A DNA stretch of 64,000 nt, from positions 186,001 to 250,000 of the forward strand of contig CAWZYM010000395.1 in NCBI GenBank assembly GCA_963966185.1. The letters run 5' to 3'. Under the pieces are notes generated by a model that searched no databases, had not been told where the DNA came from, and saw only the letters and a list, made by a program, of their open reading frames with translations. The translations under genes were made by a program, and so were the position numbers. Positions 1 through 12,051 of this stretch are shown here, piece by piece. Source of the stretch: Rhabditoides inermis. Its lineage: Eukaryota > Nematoda > Chromadorea > Rhabditida > Rhabditidae. Numbering within the stretch: position 1 is the first letter of the stretch; every line of letters starts with the position of its first letter.

Positions 1-158
1 GCTTTCTGTGTGTTGCGTCACCTACACGTTTGCATCAATCGGTATGAGTTTGAGGATGCTATAACTGTATGATACCAAGTCTCAGTGTGAGGGAATGGGA
101 GATTGCAAGAAACAGTAAATGGAAAGAGATGTTGTTATGGGATTAGAAAATAGTCAGG

Positions 159-164
159 TTTATT
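159..164 (-). terminator. poly(A) signal of the Rho GTPase gene
   Basis: AATAAA on the minus strand, about 255 nt downstream of the stop codon of the CHW-1-like gene. It is the nearest exact hexamer beyond that stop, so it is the likely 3' end of that transcript. Confidence 0.5.
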
Positions 165-419
165 GAAACAAGAGTTGATGACACAAGCAAGGGCTACGCC
201 CGATATAAATTTACACGATTATAGATATTTATAAAATATAAAACGAGCATCGCACATCGCAATAATTTACACTGGCAGATAGTGGAGGGGAGAGGACACG
301 AAGTGGAGAGACGAAGAGTGTAGAGTCACCACAGGAAGGAGGGAATACTAGGAGAGTACCCGATTGGAGGGGCGGCCGCCCGGAGAAGAAGAGAATAGAA
401 CCAAGGGAGTCATGGGCGG

Positions 420-2183
420 TCAGATGAGCTTTCGCGTGATGTTGATGAACCTCTGGAATCCCTGCTTGATCTTGGCGTGTGTCGCCTGTTTGGCAGGCTT
501 GGCAGGCAGCCGCCGACCCTCGAGCGCCGCCAGGATAGCGCAGTCGAACACCTAAGCACCAGCCATAGTGTGCTTCTGCTTGGATTGTGTCTCACCTGCT
601 TGAGGTTGTGTTGTGTGAGTGCCGAGCACTCGATGTGTTCTGCCCCTATCTGGGTGGCGACACTGCGACCGCGCGCCTGCGACACTGGCTCGCATCCAGA
701 CTGCCACAACGCAGACACCACTGACGCGTCCGAGCGCAGATCCGTCTGCGTGCCCACCAGAATGACTGAAATGAACATATGCACTTCCAAGCATGGACAT
801 GGAACGATGAAACGTACTGGGAGTGTGGGGATTGCTGGCAGACACCTCGGGCAGCCAGTGAGTGAGCACCGAGGCGAGCGATGAGGGGTCGATTACTGAA
901 AAGTTGTGTGGTTGATGAATGATGTGTTGTTTCATGCTCACCTGAGTAGACGCATAGGAAGACGTCGGCATCGGGATAGGAGAATGGCCGGAGTGTGTCG
1001 AAAGAAGCCTGGAAGTCTATTCTCATCCCACTGTCAACTCTCTCCCCAGTCGCCAGACACCCTGCAACGCACTCCCGCCACTCACACTTTGAGCTGTCAA
1101 AAAGGGCACAAACAATAGAAGAGGAGCGAGGGTGAAAAAGCAGGAGGGGAAGAGAGGAGAGAAGGGGATATCACGACGCCCTCCCGATTAGGAGAGCCAT
1201 CAGTTTCAGATCAGATATGCGTCTCCCGCTGTGCCTCCTTTCCATACTCCAGCTTGCGAGTGCTCTCGGAGAACTGTGAGTTTGCAATGCAGTTCAAGTC
1301 TGCAACCTTCTGTCTGCAGGCAGAGATGGGAGATGATCTACCGTCCGCGACTGCTCTCATCGGCATTGTCGCCTGCTGCCGAGGAATTGGTTGGTTCGGA
1401 ATGAACAGTGTCAATACATAGTCATGCACACAGACTGAGCAGCTCTCAATCATTGATCCCTCCACTCCATCTCCAACCATCGCACCCGAGTATGAGCGGA
1501 CCACTTCGCACCGACCAGAAGAGATCGTCAAAGTATGCATATCATTTGATTCTGATGAGACGTTCTCTAGGTGCAACCGCTGCCTCCCGTTGATCACCCA
1601 GACACTGTTGTTTCCACAACGACGAAATCACCAGAAGAGATCGTCAAGGCATGTAATAATAAAGAGACATTCAATGATATTATCTAGGTGCAACCACTGC
1701 CTCCAGTGGATCATCCCAAGGAAGAGACCATGACTATTCAAATCGCCACCCAACCATCCACGATCAGAACTATTCCCTACGAGACGACACAAACACCCAT
1801 CGTACCCACTAGATACAGGTGAGAAAAGTAAGATACGAACCCCTAAAAATTCTTCAGGATGACTCCAATGCCACGTCCTCAGACGGTTCCGCCGCCTCAG
1901 AAAATGCGGTGAGAAATTCCAAGCTATTCCAAAATCGACTGTCCCATTGCAGTCCATTTGTGGAGATCAGTCCTCTGCCGGCTGTCCCACCAGTGCCTTT
2001 CTCTGCTCTTCTCGTGGGTTTCTCATCTGATTTTGATAGCTTGTATGTTTGATTGCAGCCGCCTCCCCGCCTCAACATCACTCCTCTATCACAGGAGAGG
2101 AGGAGGATACAACAGGAGATCGACGCCAAGCTACTCGGAGGGCCTATGGCCAGACTGGCAGGCACACAGAGTGGGTGGACAGT

Positions 2184-2220
<37 letters not shown>

Positions 2221-2810
2221 GGTGACCTGTCCTTGGCTAGCCGGGATAAGAGATAGGAGATAGCCCTATCATATCCACACATGGTTAGAATAGCAATCCG
2301 TTTCGTTGGCGAGTCCACCCAATTGCAATTTCGATCCGCGCTCCCAGAATAAGAGAGAGAGAGACAAGCGAATGGTTCATTCCACCCTAATCACCCTATA
2401 AAATACAGACGCATGATGAATCCAGGGAAGAGGTTCATAGATGATTGTGGCCCGCGTTATCTATCAAATCTCACGATCAGATGACGAAAGTTGAAAGAGA
2501 ACACATGCTAGCGAACAAGACAGCACAGTACAAGTAAACCAAACGTGATTTACCTGTCCAGCAGTGTCGCACAATTGCAGTCGGATTGGCTTACAGTCGA
2601 CCGTCACTTGTACTGAAATACCATGAATAATGAAACTTGCTCTGTGCCTCTATGTGCTCCTCTCTTACACCCACCTGAATAGTTGTCGAATGCAGTGGGC
2701 ACGTAGTGTTCGGGGTAACCGTTGGTAGTGTAGGACACTATGAGGGACGTCTTTCCTGCCGCCGCATCGCCCACAACCACGCATTTCAACGTCCTCGGAT
2801 CCTCCTCCAT
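420..2810 (-). CDS. chw-1: RhoU/RhoV (Wrch)-family small GTPase, CHW-1-like
   Basis: Rho-family GTPase acting in cell polarity and actin/Wnt-linked signalling. Six exons: 2810-2675, 2612-2554, 1008-942, 895-818, 765-596, 551-420; all phases close to 213 aa. Visible motifs are the P-loop GDAAAGKTS (about residue 15), switch [36 protein letters not shown] and [14 protein letters not shown] and YTTNGYP are typical of RhoU/RhoV rather than Rac or Cdc42. Two oddities: the residue matching Ras Gly12 is Ala (GDAAAGKT), and the residues after the catalytic Gln are ASF rather than the usual acidic pair. Gly12-to-Ala replacement lowers GTP hydrolysis in other GTPases, and I recall the same substitution in C. 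elegans CHW-1. The C-terminus ends NITRKLI with no CAAX box or cysteine pair, so no lipid anchor is visible. The 1.5 kb second intron holds an antisense gene. The start is the only ATG in frame before the P-loop. Confidence 0.9.
1217..2256 (+). CDS. Secreted proline-rich repeat protein nested antisense in the chw-1 intron
   Basis: I do not recognise the family. An ATG begins a signal peptide ([18 protein letters not shown]) and eight exons keep phase: 1217-1275, 1320-1389, 1434-1532, 1571-1648, 1688-1818, 1858-1908, 1953-2013, 2059-2256 (248 aa). Exons 4 and 5 start with the same peptide, [10 protein letters not shown], and exons 3 and 4 both end PEEIVK, so an exon-sized unit was duplicated together with its short intron. 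The intron after 1648 starts GC (AAG|GCATGT), while its sister after 1532 starts GT. The rest is rich in Pro, Thr and Ser, with a charged stretch near 2095-2125. The last exon runs into a (GA)n tract and stops at 2256; a donor at 2189-2190 just before the tract is an alternative, which would leave the 3' end open. Consistent phase over eight small exons is the main support. Confidence 0.6.
2188..2219 (+). repeat. (GA)n microsatellite
   Basis: About 30 bp of pure GA dinucleotide at the 3' end of the nested secreted-protein gene, inside the chw-1 intron. Confidence 0.9.
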
Positions 2811-4093
2811 TCTACAACACAAACAGTCTTAGTGAGAGAAGCGCACACGTAACAAAGGCGCGTGAGAAGGACAATACGTTCTTTGAGACCTTGCTGTGGT
2901 CACTCCCCTCTCCCTCTTCTCTTCGAGGAACGCGAGTTGGAATAATGGAATAGAGCGAGGATATCACTGCAGTCATTGCATTATCCATCCGGCGCGCACT
3001 GCACTGCCTATTCTGGATAGAGGGCGGGGGCGGGAGGGACGAGATAGTAGAGAGAGGGGAGAGGGAGAGAGAAAGACTTTGCATGATGTGGTGCACTCTG
3101 CGACTCGAGCTCTCTCTAGGGAAAGTGAGGATCACACACCAAAACAATCCCGCATTCCCTAATCTTATGTCTCATGCACGCGTCCCATCCGTCATCCCTC
3201 GAGAAACTCTTACTGGCAAGTCTGATACGACTCATGTGATAAATAACGATCTCTTACTCAACTTCTTTCACCCGCACCTTTCTTCAAATTCAAGGCCGCT
3301 GGCAGAGCCCAGGAATGTTACAGCACAGAAACATGCAAACAAATAGGATGCAAGATGCAAACAGCGACTACTAATGTAGGGGAGAAGAGATTCGGGACGC
3401 ACGCGACAGCGAGGAATAAACCATGCCTAGTGGATGGGAGCGGAGAGATCACTCGACCCGCTATAAATAAACCACAAAGTAGTCAGCTGATCAAGAGGCG
3501 GCCCAAGAGAGAGAGAGAGAATGCGCATAGGGAAAGGGTGAGAGAACGAGTGGAGAGGGATATTGGTTATAGTGTGAATTATCGCACTCCACCATATCTC
3601 CTCTTGAGATCTGAGCGGATCAAGGGGATATCACGTATCCATCACCACAAAACCAGCGGCGGACACCGCAGATCACATAGGGAGACGGAAAGAAGTGACA
3701 GCAGACGACGGAGAGGGATAGACAGGAAGAGAGAGATAACAAACATCAAACCCATTGCAAACGGCGACACTGCACAATGGCAGGCCAGTGAACAGTACAG
3801 TCACTCTCTCTATCCATCCAGCCAGCCAGGCAGCCAGGCTACTGCTGTCCCAGGCTATTGTGCGTATTTGAGAATGAGAGTTGAGAAGGAGAAAATGGGA
3901 TCGCAAAGACTGCGCGGTGAACAATGAAAGAGGCACAATCACGGCTGTACGCTTACAAAGACACTCGCAGAGAGTTGAAATAGATGGAGGAGTAGAAGGA
4001 GCAGAAGGAGCAGTAGATGGGTGGTAAACAGGATGGATGGTGCACGCGAGCCGGCCAGCCGAGTGAGCAGCCGTTCACTCGGTTTGCTCTCGC

Positions 4094-4124
<31 letters not shown>

Positions 4125-6089
4125 CTTCCCTCTCCTTCCCTCTCCTTCCCTCATCACTCTCTTCATCTCTCTGCGAGCAGGCAAACGGTGCACACGGATT
4201 AGAAGGAATGATCGGTAATCGGGACGGAAGAGCAGAGGTGCAGAGGACAGAAAACAGCTCTCCACGAAACACGGCTGTACTCTTCTTGTTTCGAGTTGGA
4301 GAGGACGCGTTATGACATGGGTCGTCCATGCATTTGCGAGGGCGGCTCTCACAAAAGAGAGTCGAAGGGTGCGCAAGAACGGGGAAATTGCAAATGTGAA
4401 ATGTGCGATTGCGCGGAAAGGAGATGAAAGAGGAATGGAGTGGACAGCCCAAGGGCAGACGAGAAACAGAACAGATGGCGGTGAGAGGATAATGAAAGGG
4501 GTGATAGGAGGGGGGGCGTGTATCAGACGGCAATGGAGGAAACACGCGTCCCCTCGGATTAGGAACACAGCCGCGCGACAAATACACCAGGGACACACAG
4601 CTCTATATGCAAATCGAGCATGCCACACTCAATCCACGCAGAATAGATGGAGACGTATCGCCCCGCGCCTCCTCTGCGCCAATCGTCCTTCGCTCTCTCA
4701 CAACATGAGCGGACGATGGGTTGGCTGACAGTGATAACAACCGAACAACCCACAAACCATATCAACATACAAAGTGCACTCTGGCTGAGGCGAGAAAAAC
4801 ACGCAGGGAGACGGGCGAATAGGTTGGAAGGAGAGACGCGGACAGCCGAGTTCAGGTTTTCCCCCGCTATGAAGGCACATATACCGAAAGGCGCCTGGCC
4901 TCATTAGTGATTATCAGAGATATGGAGAGTGCGCAGAGAGCGCGATAAAATGAGAGAGTCAGAACGGGAGATGGGGAACAGGTTTGGGTAGAGACGATGG
5001 GGATGGGAGAGGGACAGGGTGTGAAGATAATGGACATCTCATATCCGAGAATGCGAAGTGATCACACAATGGCGGTTGATTCAGGCAGAAAGTGGGGGCG
5101 GAGCTAACGGGGCGGGTTCAAAGAATTAAACGTGTGGAAACAACAGGTATCCTACTATACTACACAGCAATAATAAAATCCGAGCGGACATACATAAAAT
5201 AAACAGATGAACGTAACATGAATAATGATGTCTATGTGGCAGACCGGCAGTGAGAGCGGAGTGAGAGAGTGTGTGATAGTGATATGCGGCATTTCCGGCC
5301 TGCAGAACTGGTCAGAAAGAAGATACTAAAACTATGTGTCATGGATTGATTGCAGCATAAACTTACGGTCATGAAGCCGATATTAAAAGGTCATGTTATC
5401 ACTTTATATGCGGACAATGAGTAAACGTAAACGCTGTGAAAGAATTTGTATATGCAATATCCGAGATGGGCAGGAATTGTACAAAACGTCGTAAATCATC
5501 TCGACCGCATTATCTCAAGGTTTCGCAGTTAGGGAAGGAGAAACACAGTTATCAGAATGAGAGAGAGAAGGACCTGGCATCCCTGCCGCCTCTCTTTCTC
5601 TCTGTCTCCGTTTTTGCCCCTTTCAATTACGAGATGATGGAAGATTGGGATTGCGGTTCCACCCTGCCGCTCTTCCTTTCACGCTCTCTCTCGCCACTGT
5701 CTCACCTGTCGGTTGAAACCAGAAGGCGGCATAAATCCAGCCGACACTTCTTCCCCCACACATATCATTGCCACATGAGATATGGCGTGTCATACCAGCC
5801 CCTCCAAATACGGACACATCAATGGGAATAGCCTGCGGGTTTTGCGAATATGAAGTAAATGACGATTGATTGTGATCCATCGAAGGCAACACTGACGGTA
5901 TAGATCATCCAATAACGGAGAGAGAGAGAAACAGAGACTGGATCACAACACAACACCCAATAAATAACCAAGTGTGTTGTGGTGTGTGCAGGAGAAGTGT
6001 TCCCATCCCACATCCGGCTTGACTGATTGAGAGAGAAAGAGAGGGAGGGAGCTTGATCGGTGCGCTCTCAAAGCATGTCCATCATTCAG
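2811..6089. other. Intergenic region upstream of chw-1 and of the ShK gene
   Basis: No exon supported by homology was seen in this 3.3 kb. It holds GA- and CT-rich stretches, a (CT)n run at 4098-4124 followed by three CTCCTTCC units, and a 190-codon plus-strand frame at 3355-3927 that is Arg/Glu/Ser-rich and looks compositional. The chw-1 promoter must lie at its left end. The missing 5' exons of the ShK-like gene may lie at its right end. Confidence 0.5.
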
Positions 6090-6646
6090 CCGTCTCCCTG
6101 CCCTGCTGTCGAGATCGCTTCGGAGAGGCGTCCTGTCAGGGTCTGCGCAGAACTCAGCCAGACGTCTTCGAAAGAAGGTGAGTCGACATCGTAAATGGAG
6201 AGATGCAGTGCACTTTCAGATGTCTGACCGACCACGACTTCCACACTCTCGACTGCTGTGCCGAGTGCCGGTGGTACATCGAGAAGAGTGAGTGTGGCTG
6301 TCGCTGCTGATTGCAAACTTCCTTCCAGACAACATCCACCCTGACAATGCCCGCGCCCTCTTCCGAGCTCCCCTTGTGTGCAGGGACAAACACTCCATCA
6401 CTTTCTGCAGAAAGTTCAAGGTGATTCATTTCACGCCTTCACATTCTTTACACTGTAATCGTATGCGTATGTTATTAGGCGGTCGGTCTGGGCAAGTTCT
6501 CGTGTGGAGATGCCGAGTTCGCAGTGCGGGTGTGTCGACTGTCGTGCGGATTCTGTAACGACGAGTTGTACTCGGCATCGCACGAGCAGCCGCTGTGTCC
6601 GCGGGCCGCCCTCAAACTACAGAGATACAGACTCCAACTGCAGTGA
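6090..6646 (+). CDS. Secreted protein with two ShK-like cysteine modules (5' end missing)
   Basis: Four exons in phase: 6090-6177, 6220-6287, 6329-6420, 6479-6646. The first module runs CCRDRFGEASC ... RRC ... DCCAEC. The second has the six-cysteine pattern of a ShK/SXC domain, from VCRDKHSITFC to VCRLSCGFC. ShK domains are common in nematode secreted and cuticle-associated proteins, where they bind channels or extend enzymes; nothing here points to a specific activity. The first exon opens in phase 1 after an acceptor at 6087-6089, so a signal-peptide exon lies upstream but I could not place it. The nested proline-rich gene ends 3.8 kb upstream on the same strand and could in principle be joined to it, but no linking exon was seen. 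The stop is 72 nt before a poly(A) signal. Confidence 0.65.
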
Positions 6647-6717
6647 GTATCCTCGCCCCTTGCACACTCACGTCCATGTGTCACATGTGCCAGTAGTTCC
6701 ATTCTGAACACTAATGT

Positions 6718-6731
6718 AATAAATATTTATT
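6718..6731. terminator. Palindromic bidirectional poly(A) signal
   Basis: AATAAATATTTATT reads AATAAA on both strands (6718-6723 plus, 6731-6726 minus). It lies between the stop of the plus-strand ShK gene (6646) and the stop of the minus-strand Numb gene (7046), so one 14-bp palindrome can serve both convergent transcripts. Confidence 0.7.
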
Positions 6732-7045
6732 CACACAATCGTATATAATCTACAAACTTATTAGTGTGCGTTGTATCACAAGCATTTTGAGACAGAGGGG
6801 GGAGTAGTACAAACATATGACTTTTGCGACATACAAACAACATACAAAAATATCTAGGGAAGATGTGAGAGTGGGTGGGGGTTCTCGGTTTGTCACACAA
6901 ACCAGGCTAGTACATGTGAACCGGCGTTGAATGTGAAAATCGAATCGACTAGCGGCTGAATACAACCAAAATAGGTGGAACATATAAAACTGCAAGGTGA
7001 AAAGACAAGATAGGGAAGACGGCATCGAGTGTAAATGAGAAGGGG

Positions 7046-10000
7046 TTATACATTGACCTGGGACTCTCCCTCCCATTGGAAGGGGTTGGAGGGAGGGAGG
7101 GGGGAGGGCTCCTTCTTACTCCATCTCACATCGAATGGATCCATGACGGGTCGGGGAGGAACGACGGGCGGCGCGCGCTCCCATCGAACACTCTCCAGGG
7201 GAGACGGCGTCGCCACACTCCGGGGAGACAACTGCAACTCAAATGATGCACATGAGAACCAATCAACAAATAAGAGATCACATACCTTGTCAGCAGGTGT
7301 GGAGGCGGCGTTGCTGGTTCCTCGCATCATATCAGCCAGCCATTCGTCCGCCTTGCTGCGATGAGACGCCGCGGAACAACGACTAAAACAACACCAACAT
7401 CTTCTCTCCTCTCAATCTCACCCTCACCCAACTCACCCTTGCTCACTCGACCAGTCGTTCTGCTCATTCAGCGACTGTAGTTGTTGCGGGTGCGACTGCG
7501 AGGGAGGAATGCCTGTAATCCACTCTTAAGACCGATCCGTCCTCTCCTCTCTCTTCTCACCACTGCTGCTGTATCCACTGCTGGTGGTGGATCCGAACTG
7601 TGCCCAGTCTGCCGCGTGTCCATTCTGCATCGCCCCATTCGGCCTGCCTGCCACACCAGCACTCGGCACAGCACGACCCTCCACTGGTGACTGCAGCTGG
7701 GGAGGAGTGTCGAATGGACACGCAAATTGCTGAAACATTCCAAATGACTATATGATGAACGTATTTAAAACACTCACATTTCCCTGAAAAGAGGGTATAG
7801 CGGAGAAGCTGGCAGATGGGGGCAGGGCGGCGGCAGCAGACTGGGGAGGGATGGAAGGGGCGGGGCCGAGGGGGGAGCCAATCAAGGGCTGAGGGGCCTG
7901 GTACGACGACACAGACGGCGCTGCTGGAGCCGGATAGCTCTACAAAACCAGATTTATACTGTTCATGACATGACAAAATACATGTTACGAGTCACATGCG
8001 AATCACAACAAATAATAGAAAATACAAAAACGACTCACGGGAGCAGTAGTCGTGGGCGGGGGAGCGAATCCTCCCAGCAAATCCTCCTCGGTCTCATAGA
8101 TAGGCTCGTTGTACATGGAAGAAGACGCGGCGAATTGCTGAAAAGAATTAGGTCAGTGAGACACTAGACGTCATATCTCACAGCAATATGAGCATGCAAC
8201 CCTCCCCTCCCTCCTGCTCCCGCGTCCTCCTCCTCCTCTTCCTCGGACTCCTCCGGCTCCACCCACGCACTCCTCCTCCCTCCCCATCCCAGTCCCAGAC
8301 GCCACCACAGCACTCGCTCCCGCACGCCCTGACTACGCTCGTGTAGAAGACTCCAGACGGCTCCCACGTGTCCGCGACGCTGCTCCTCCTCCTGCTCCTC
8401 CTCCACCACACTCCTCCGCATTCCCGACCGCAGCCGCATCGGACGGGTTTTGTGAATGTAGATGGCGGTTCGTTTCATGGGAATCACTCTCGATCGATCG
8501 GAGGAGGAATTATGCCAATCCACTGATTCACCCGCTTATATACTCGCTCAATCCATCCGCGTCACAGTGTCCGCATTGCAATTCGAGAGAGGAAAGAGAC
8601 AAAACATAGGTGGTAATCGGATTACGAGTTCTCTTCTCCCGTTTACACATCAACCATGCAAGCGATCAACAACGAAAATGGGCAGACTGGCCTTTGGTGA
8701 GGCGAGAGACGACGCGCCCTCGGCGCTGCCTGTCCGCAGCGAGAGCTGCCGCCGGAAGTTGCCCGTCGGAACCGGGTCCGGAGCACGCAGAGAACCCTCA
8801 AACAACAAGTAAGACCAATCCCAAATATGGTAGTGTACCTGTCTCTTGAATAGGTCGTGGTTTCCCTTGGGTCGGCCTCTCGCAATCGAGTCGAGGCCGT
8901 TCGACGCGGCGGCCGCGGGCGGAGCAGCGAGGATTGACTGAATTCAGAGAATGACGGGAGGACAGGGTAGTGGGCACTCACCTGTTGGGGATCTGCGAGT
9001 CGCTCTCCGATGGGCACGTGTCGCCGGAACGACTCGTAGGCGTGGTTGCGCTGGAACGAACCCGCCGGCTCCGCCACGCTAGGAGACACGCTGCAAGAGA
9101 AGAGTGTACAATGTATATGATACAGATACTCACTTGGCGTGTGCCGTGCTGGCAGTGGGTGTGGGAGCAGTAGATACGGGAGCAGCGGTCGTAGCGGCTT
9201 GGTCTCCCCAGTTGGGGTTGAGGGCGCGCTCGGCGAGCGCCGCGGTAGCCTGCGTGCTCTCCTCGTCACGTTTCTTCAATAAGTATGTAAGGAAAGTAGA
9301 GAGTATGACAAATACCTTTTTCCGCTCAAGGCAGACAGCGAAGGCGCATCCGACGGCGTGCGAGAGACGCTCGCCCTGCAGATATACATGTAAATGAAAA
9401 GGACGGAGAAGCAGATGAGGTAAAGAGGACTCACCGACTCCTTCTGTGCGTGGAACCCGTGGCACATCCATCGCCTGCTGGTGCCGTCTCGACAGATGTA
9501 CGCGAAGCCCCGGTCGTTGTTCCGGTCGGGCGCACAGAACGACACCTGCAATAACGTATGGATAAACAAAATTGCACTACTCTCTGTCTCCAACTCTTCC
9601 CACCTTCTCTATGGTCTGGTCGACAAGGAGACCGCGGTTGTTCTGTTGGTCGACGACTCGAAGGCCGTCCCCAGACACGTACAACACAGCCTTCACTGGG
9701 CGACGCTGCTGGGACTAAAAGGGTAAATTGACACCATACAAACAATTAATCGGCCTTTTAAATCATTACCGTTTAAAAATCAGTTGAAAATTCCAAGAGT
9801 CAACAAAACAATAAATCAATGATTCACAGTCAACAAAACAATAAATCAGTGATAAACTATTTTAAAAATCAATCAATCAATCCGTCAATAAGTCAGTCAA
9901 TCAATCAATCGAATGCAATACATGGTCGTGGCGTCGCTATCGTGGAATGGATAGAATATTCCTACGTACGAATTAGTGTTGCGCGAAACAAGCGTGAGCA

Positions 10001-11262
10001 TGGATACGGGGAGGTGAAACCAGAAAAATAGTACTTGAGAGAATGTAAAACAAGAACGCCACGTACCCGGAGCAGCTTGAGCGCGCCCTCGCAGACCTGC
10101 ATGCCGCGCGACTCGAACACCTCCACCGCACCGAGGTACTGCAACCACAACAAGTGAAACAGTTAATAAATAAATTCAACAAATAAAACATCTACCCACC
10201 TTTACTTGAAAGGAGCAGAGCCCAGCGCGCACTGCGCTCTCGTCCGGCTGCCATGCCTCGCTCTTCGACGGGCTACCTAAACAACACATATGCAATATTA
10301 CACATAAAAAGACATACAATATAAACAAAATAAAAGAAATGCGTACCTTCTCTTGCTGAGCTGACGAGTTCTGCGGGCAGACGCTCGCTGCTGCGCTTCC
10401 GCCGAAACGACTGACGGATCGAACGCCGCAGCCGGTCCATGCTACGACCCAACAGAGAACTAAACCATTACATTTTCATATTATACGCAAACGAATATAA
10501 AGAGTATAAAACACATGAAAACGAAAGCGATGCCAATTACGTGATGGTGAGGTGAGCAATCCGACAACGTGTGGTGGGTAAGAGTGGTGAATGGGAGTCG
10601 ATTATAGCGTCTCACTACCGGTTTCATATAATCAAACGCGGGTGAGTGACAGTGTGAGGAGAGTTGGTAAGGGTCGTCAACAAATAGACACACTATAACA
10701 GAGAGAACACGCTCTGCTCGCTGAACAGCGACTTCTATTGACCGATGCGCGCCGATTTCCGGCTAGCGTCGTCCGGCCATTCGCAAATCCGCGCCGATCG
10801 ATATTCCTAGCGCGTACTCATAATGCGCGCAAGCTATTCCGTGAAAAACGAGGCGACAGATAGTCAAAGTGTCAATCAAATACGTGAAACATATTGATAA
10901 CGTGGAGGGAGCGCAAAGCGATCGAGTGAGAACGCGGGACGCGGAGATATTGTGAGCAGTGAGTGTGAGAAAGAGAGACTCGGAATAACATCACTTGTCG
11001 GCAAACACATCGCCTTCGCGTGACAATTACAACGGAAACGCGGCAAAGAAAGGGATGGTGAGGAGGGAATGAGGACTCACGGCTTGTGTTCGTCTTGCGC
11101 TAGATGGAGAGGCATGGAGGAGGGCGTGGGAGGCGCGGGCACAGACGGCACAGACACACGCTCCTCCTCGATGTCCGGCAGGTCCTCGCTCATATCCCGC
11201 TTCTTCTTGCGACGACGCGACAGCCGCGACAGACCGCGCGACAACGCACTCCCAGACGACAT
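7046..11262 (-). CDS. num-1: Numb/NUM-1 endocytic adaptor (PTB domain, DPF and NPF motifs)
   Basis: Numb is a cytoplasmic adaptor linking cargo such as Notch to clathrin endocytosis. The PTB domain spans exons 10276-10200, 10138-10067, 9714-9604, 9545-9435 and 9375-9316 ([53 protein letters not shown]). Later exons are 9273-9134, 9090-8982, 8937-8839, one starting near 8790, then 8137-8039, 7939-7778, 7729-7561, 7512-7437, 7382-7286 and 7231-7046. The tail carries FKRQ, the DPF motif (AP2 binding) and the NPF motif (EH-domain binding), as in animal Numb. A basic first exon ([19 protein letters not shown] 10440) also continues in frame from an upstream exon, 11262-11081, that adds about 60 residues, so long and short N-termini are both possible. 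The donor joining the exon near 8790-8690 to 8137 is unclear; an internal promoter may also be present. Confidence 0.9.
8184..8478 (-). CDS. Possible alternative first exon inside the Numb gene
   Basis: An open frame starts at an ATG ([19 protein letters not shown]), runs through very Glu-rich and Gly/Arg-rich sequence, and ends at a GTGAGA donor at 8183 in phase 0. That is the phase needed to join the next Numb exon (8137-8039). A TATATAAG lies upstream at 8535-8542. This suggests a short isoform lacking the PTB domain, or an internal exon of the main transcript. The low-complexity composition means it could also be chance. Confidence 0.4.
8535..8542 (-). promoter_or_regulatory. TATA box inside the Numb gene
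   Basis: TATATAAG followed by CGGG on the minus strand, 64 nt before the ATG of the possible alternative exon at 8478. It resembles the TATA boxes of other genes in the window, though the ATG distance is longer. Confidence 0.4.
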
Positions 11263-12006
11263 CTGCAACACGCACAAAGAGACTGAGTGAGACAGGGCAC
11301 ATGCGAGTGGACAGAGAGCGCGCATAAATGATAAACACGTGCGGGCGAGACGGGGAAAGAATGCGGCGGGTGCCTAAACACATGCCAAAAGATGGAAGCC
11401 ATGGTGAATCATGAGATGGGTGGAAGGTGAGCACAGCGGTGCGTGCAGATCGAATCGATACCGCGTCCCGCTCTCTCCCCGCTCTCTCTCTTATCAGGCG
11501 ATCGCGGCCGCGCGAAAGAGAGAGAGACCACACAGTCCCTCTGTGTCCAACTAGGCCACTCACTATGACCTATACCCTAATTGGACTGATTGCCACCGAG
11601 CAGTGAGCAAGTGGCACGCGAATAGAAAGAATGAAAGGGTTGGGTTTGAGGGACAAACCGGTACTCCCTCCCGTTTTCTTTTTATAGATGCCATTCCATT
11701 TCGTTCCCATGTTCTATCTCTCTCAATTCATCCTATGTTGTTTCAGCTGGGTGAATAACTATGCCAATTGCGACTAGGGTATTTGCGTGGAAATAATATA
11801 TTGCGTAAATTATATACTAATCACGGAAAGGAACACCTTCAGATATGTGCAGTATATAACAATGTTCAGACGCGCGGTACTTCCTGATACTTTTGTCATC
11901 ACTTCCTCTCTCTGAATATCCCTATCCCCCTACATTCTCAATAGTTATTTTCTAAAAAAAAAAAGAGAGAAGAGATTATTACTTTGAATTCGAACGGAGC
12001 ACGGTG

Positions 12007-12012
12007 TTTATT
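12007..12012 (-). terminator. poly(A) signal for the 60-residue gene
   Basis: AATAAA on the minus strand, about 40 nt past the stop at 12052, a normal distance for a short 3' UTR. Confidence 0.5.
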
Positions 12013-12051
12013 TTATGGTGATAGCTGTCCACTGCGTAAGACAGTGCCGCA

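Noticed and set aside
3355..3927. 190-codon plus-strand frame rich in Arg, Glu and Ser
   Set aside because: No homology, no splice context and purine-rich composition; probably chance.
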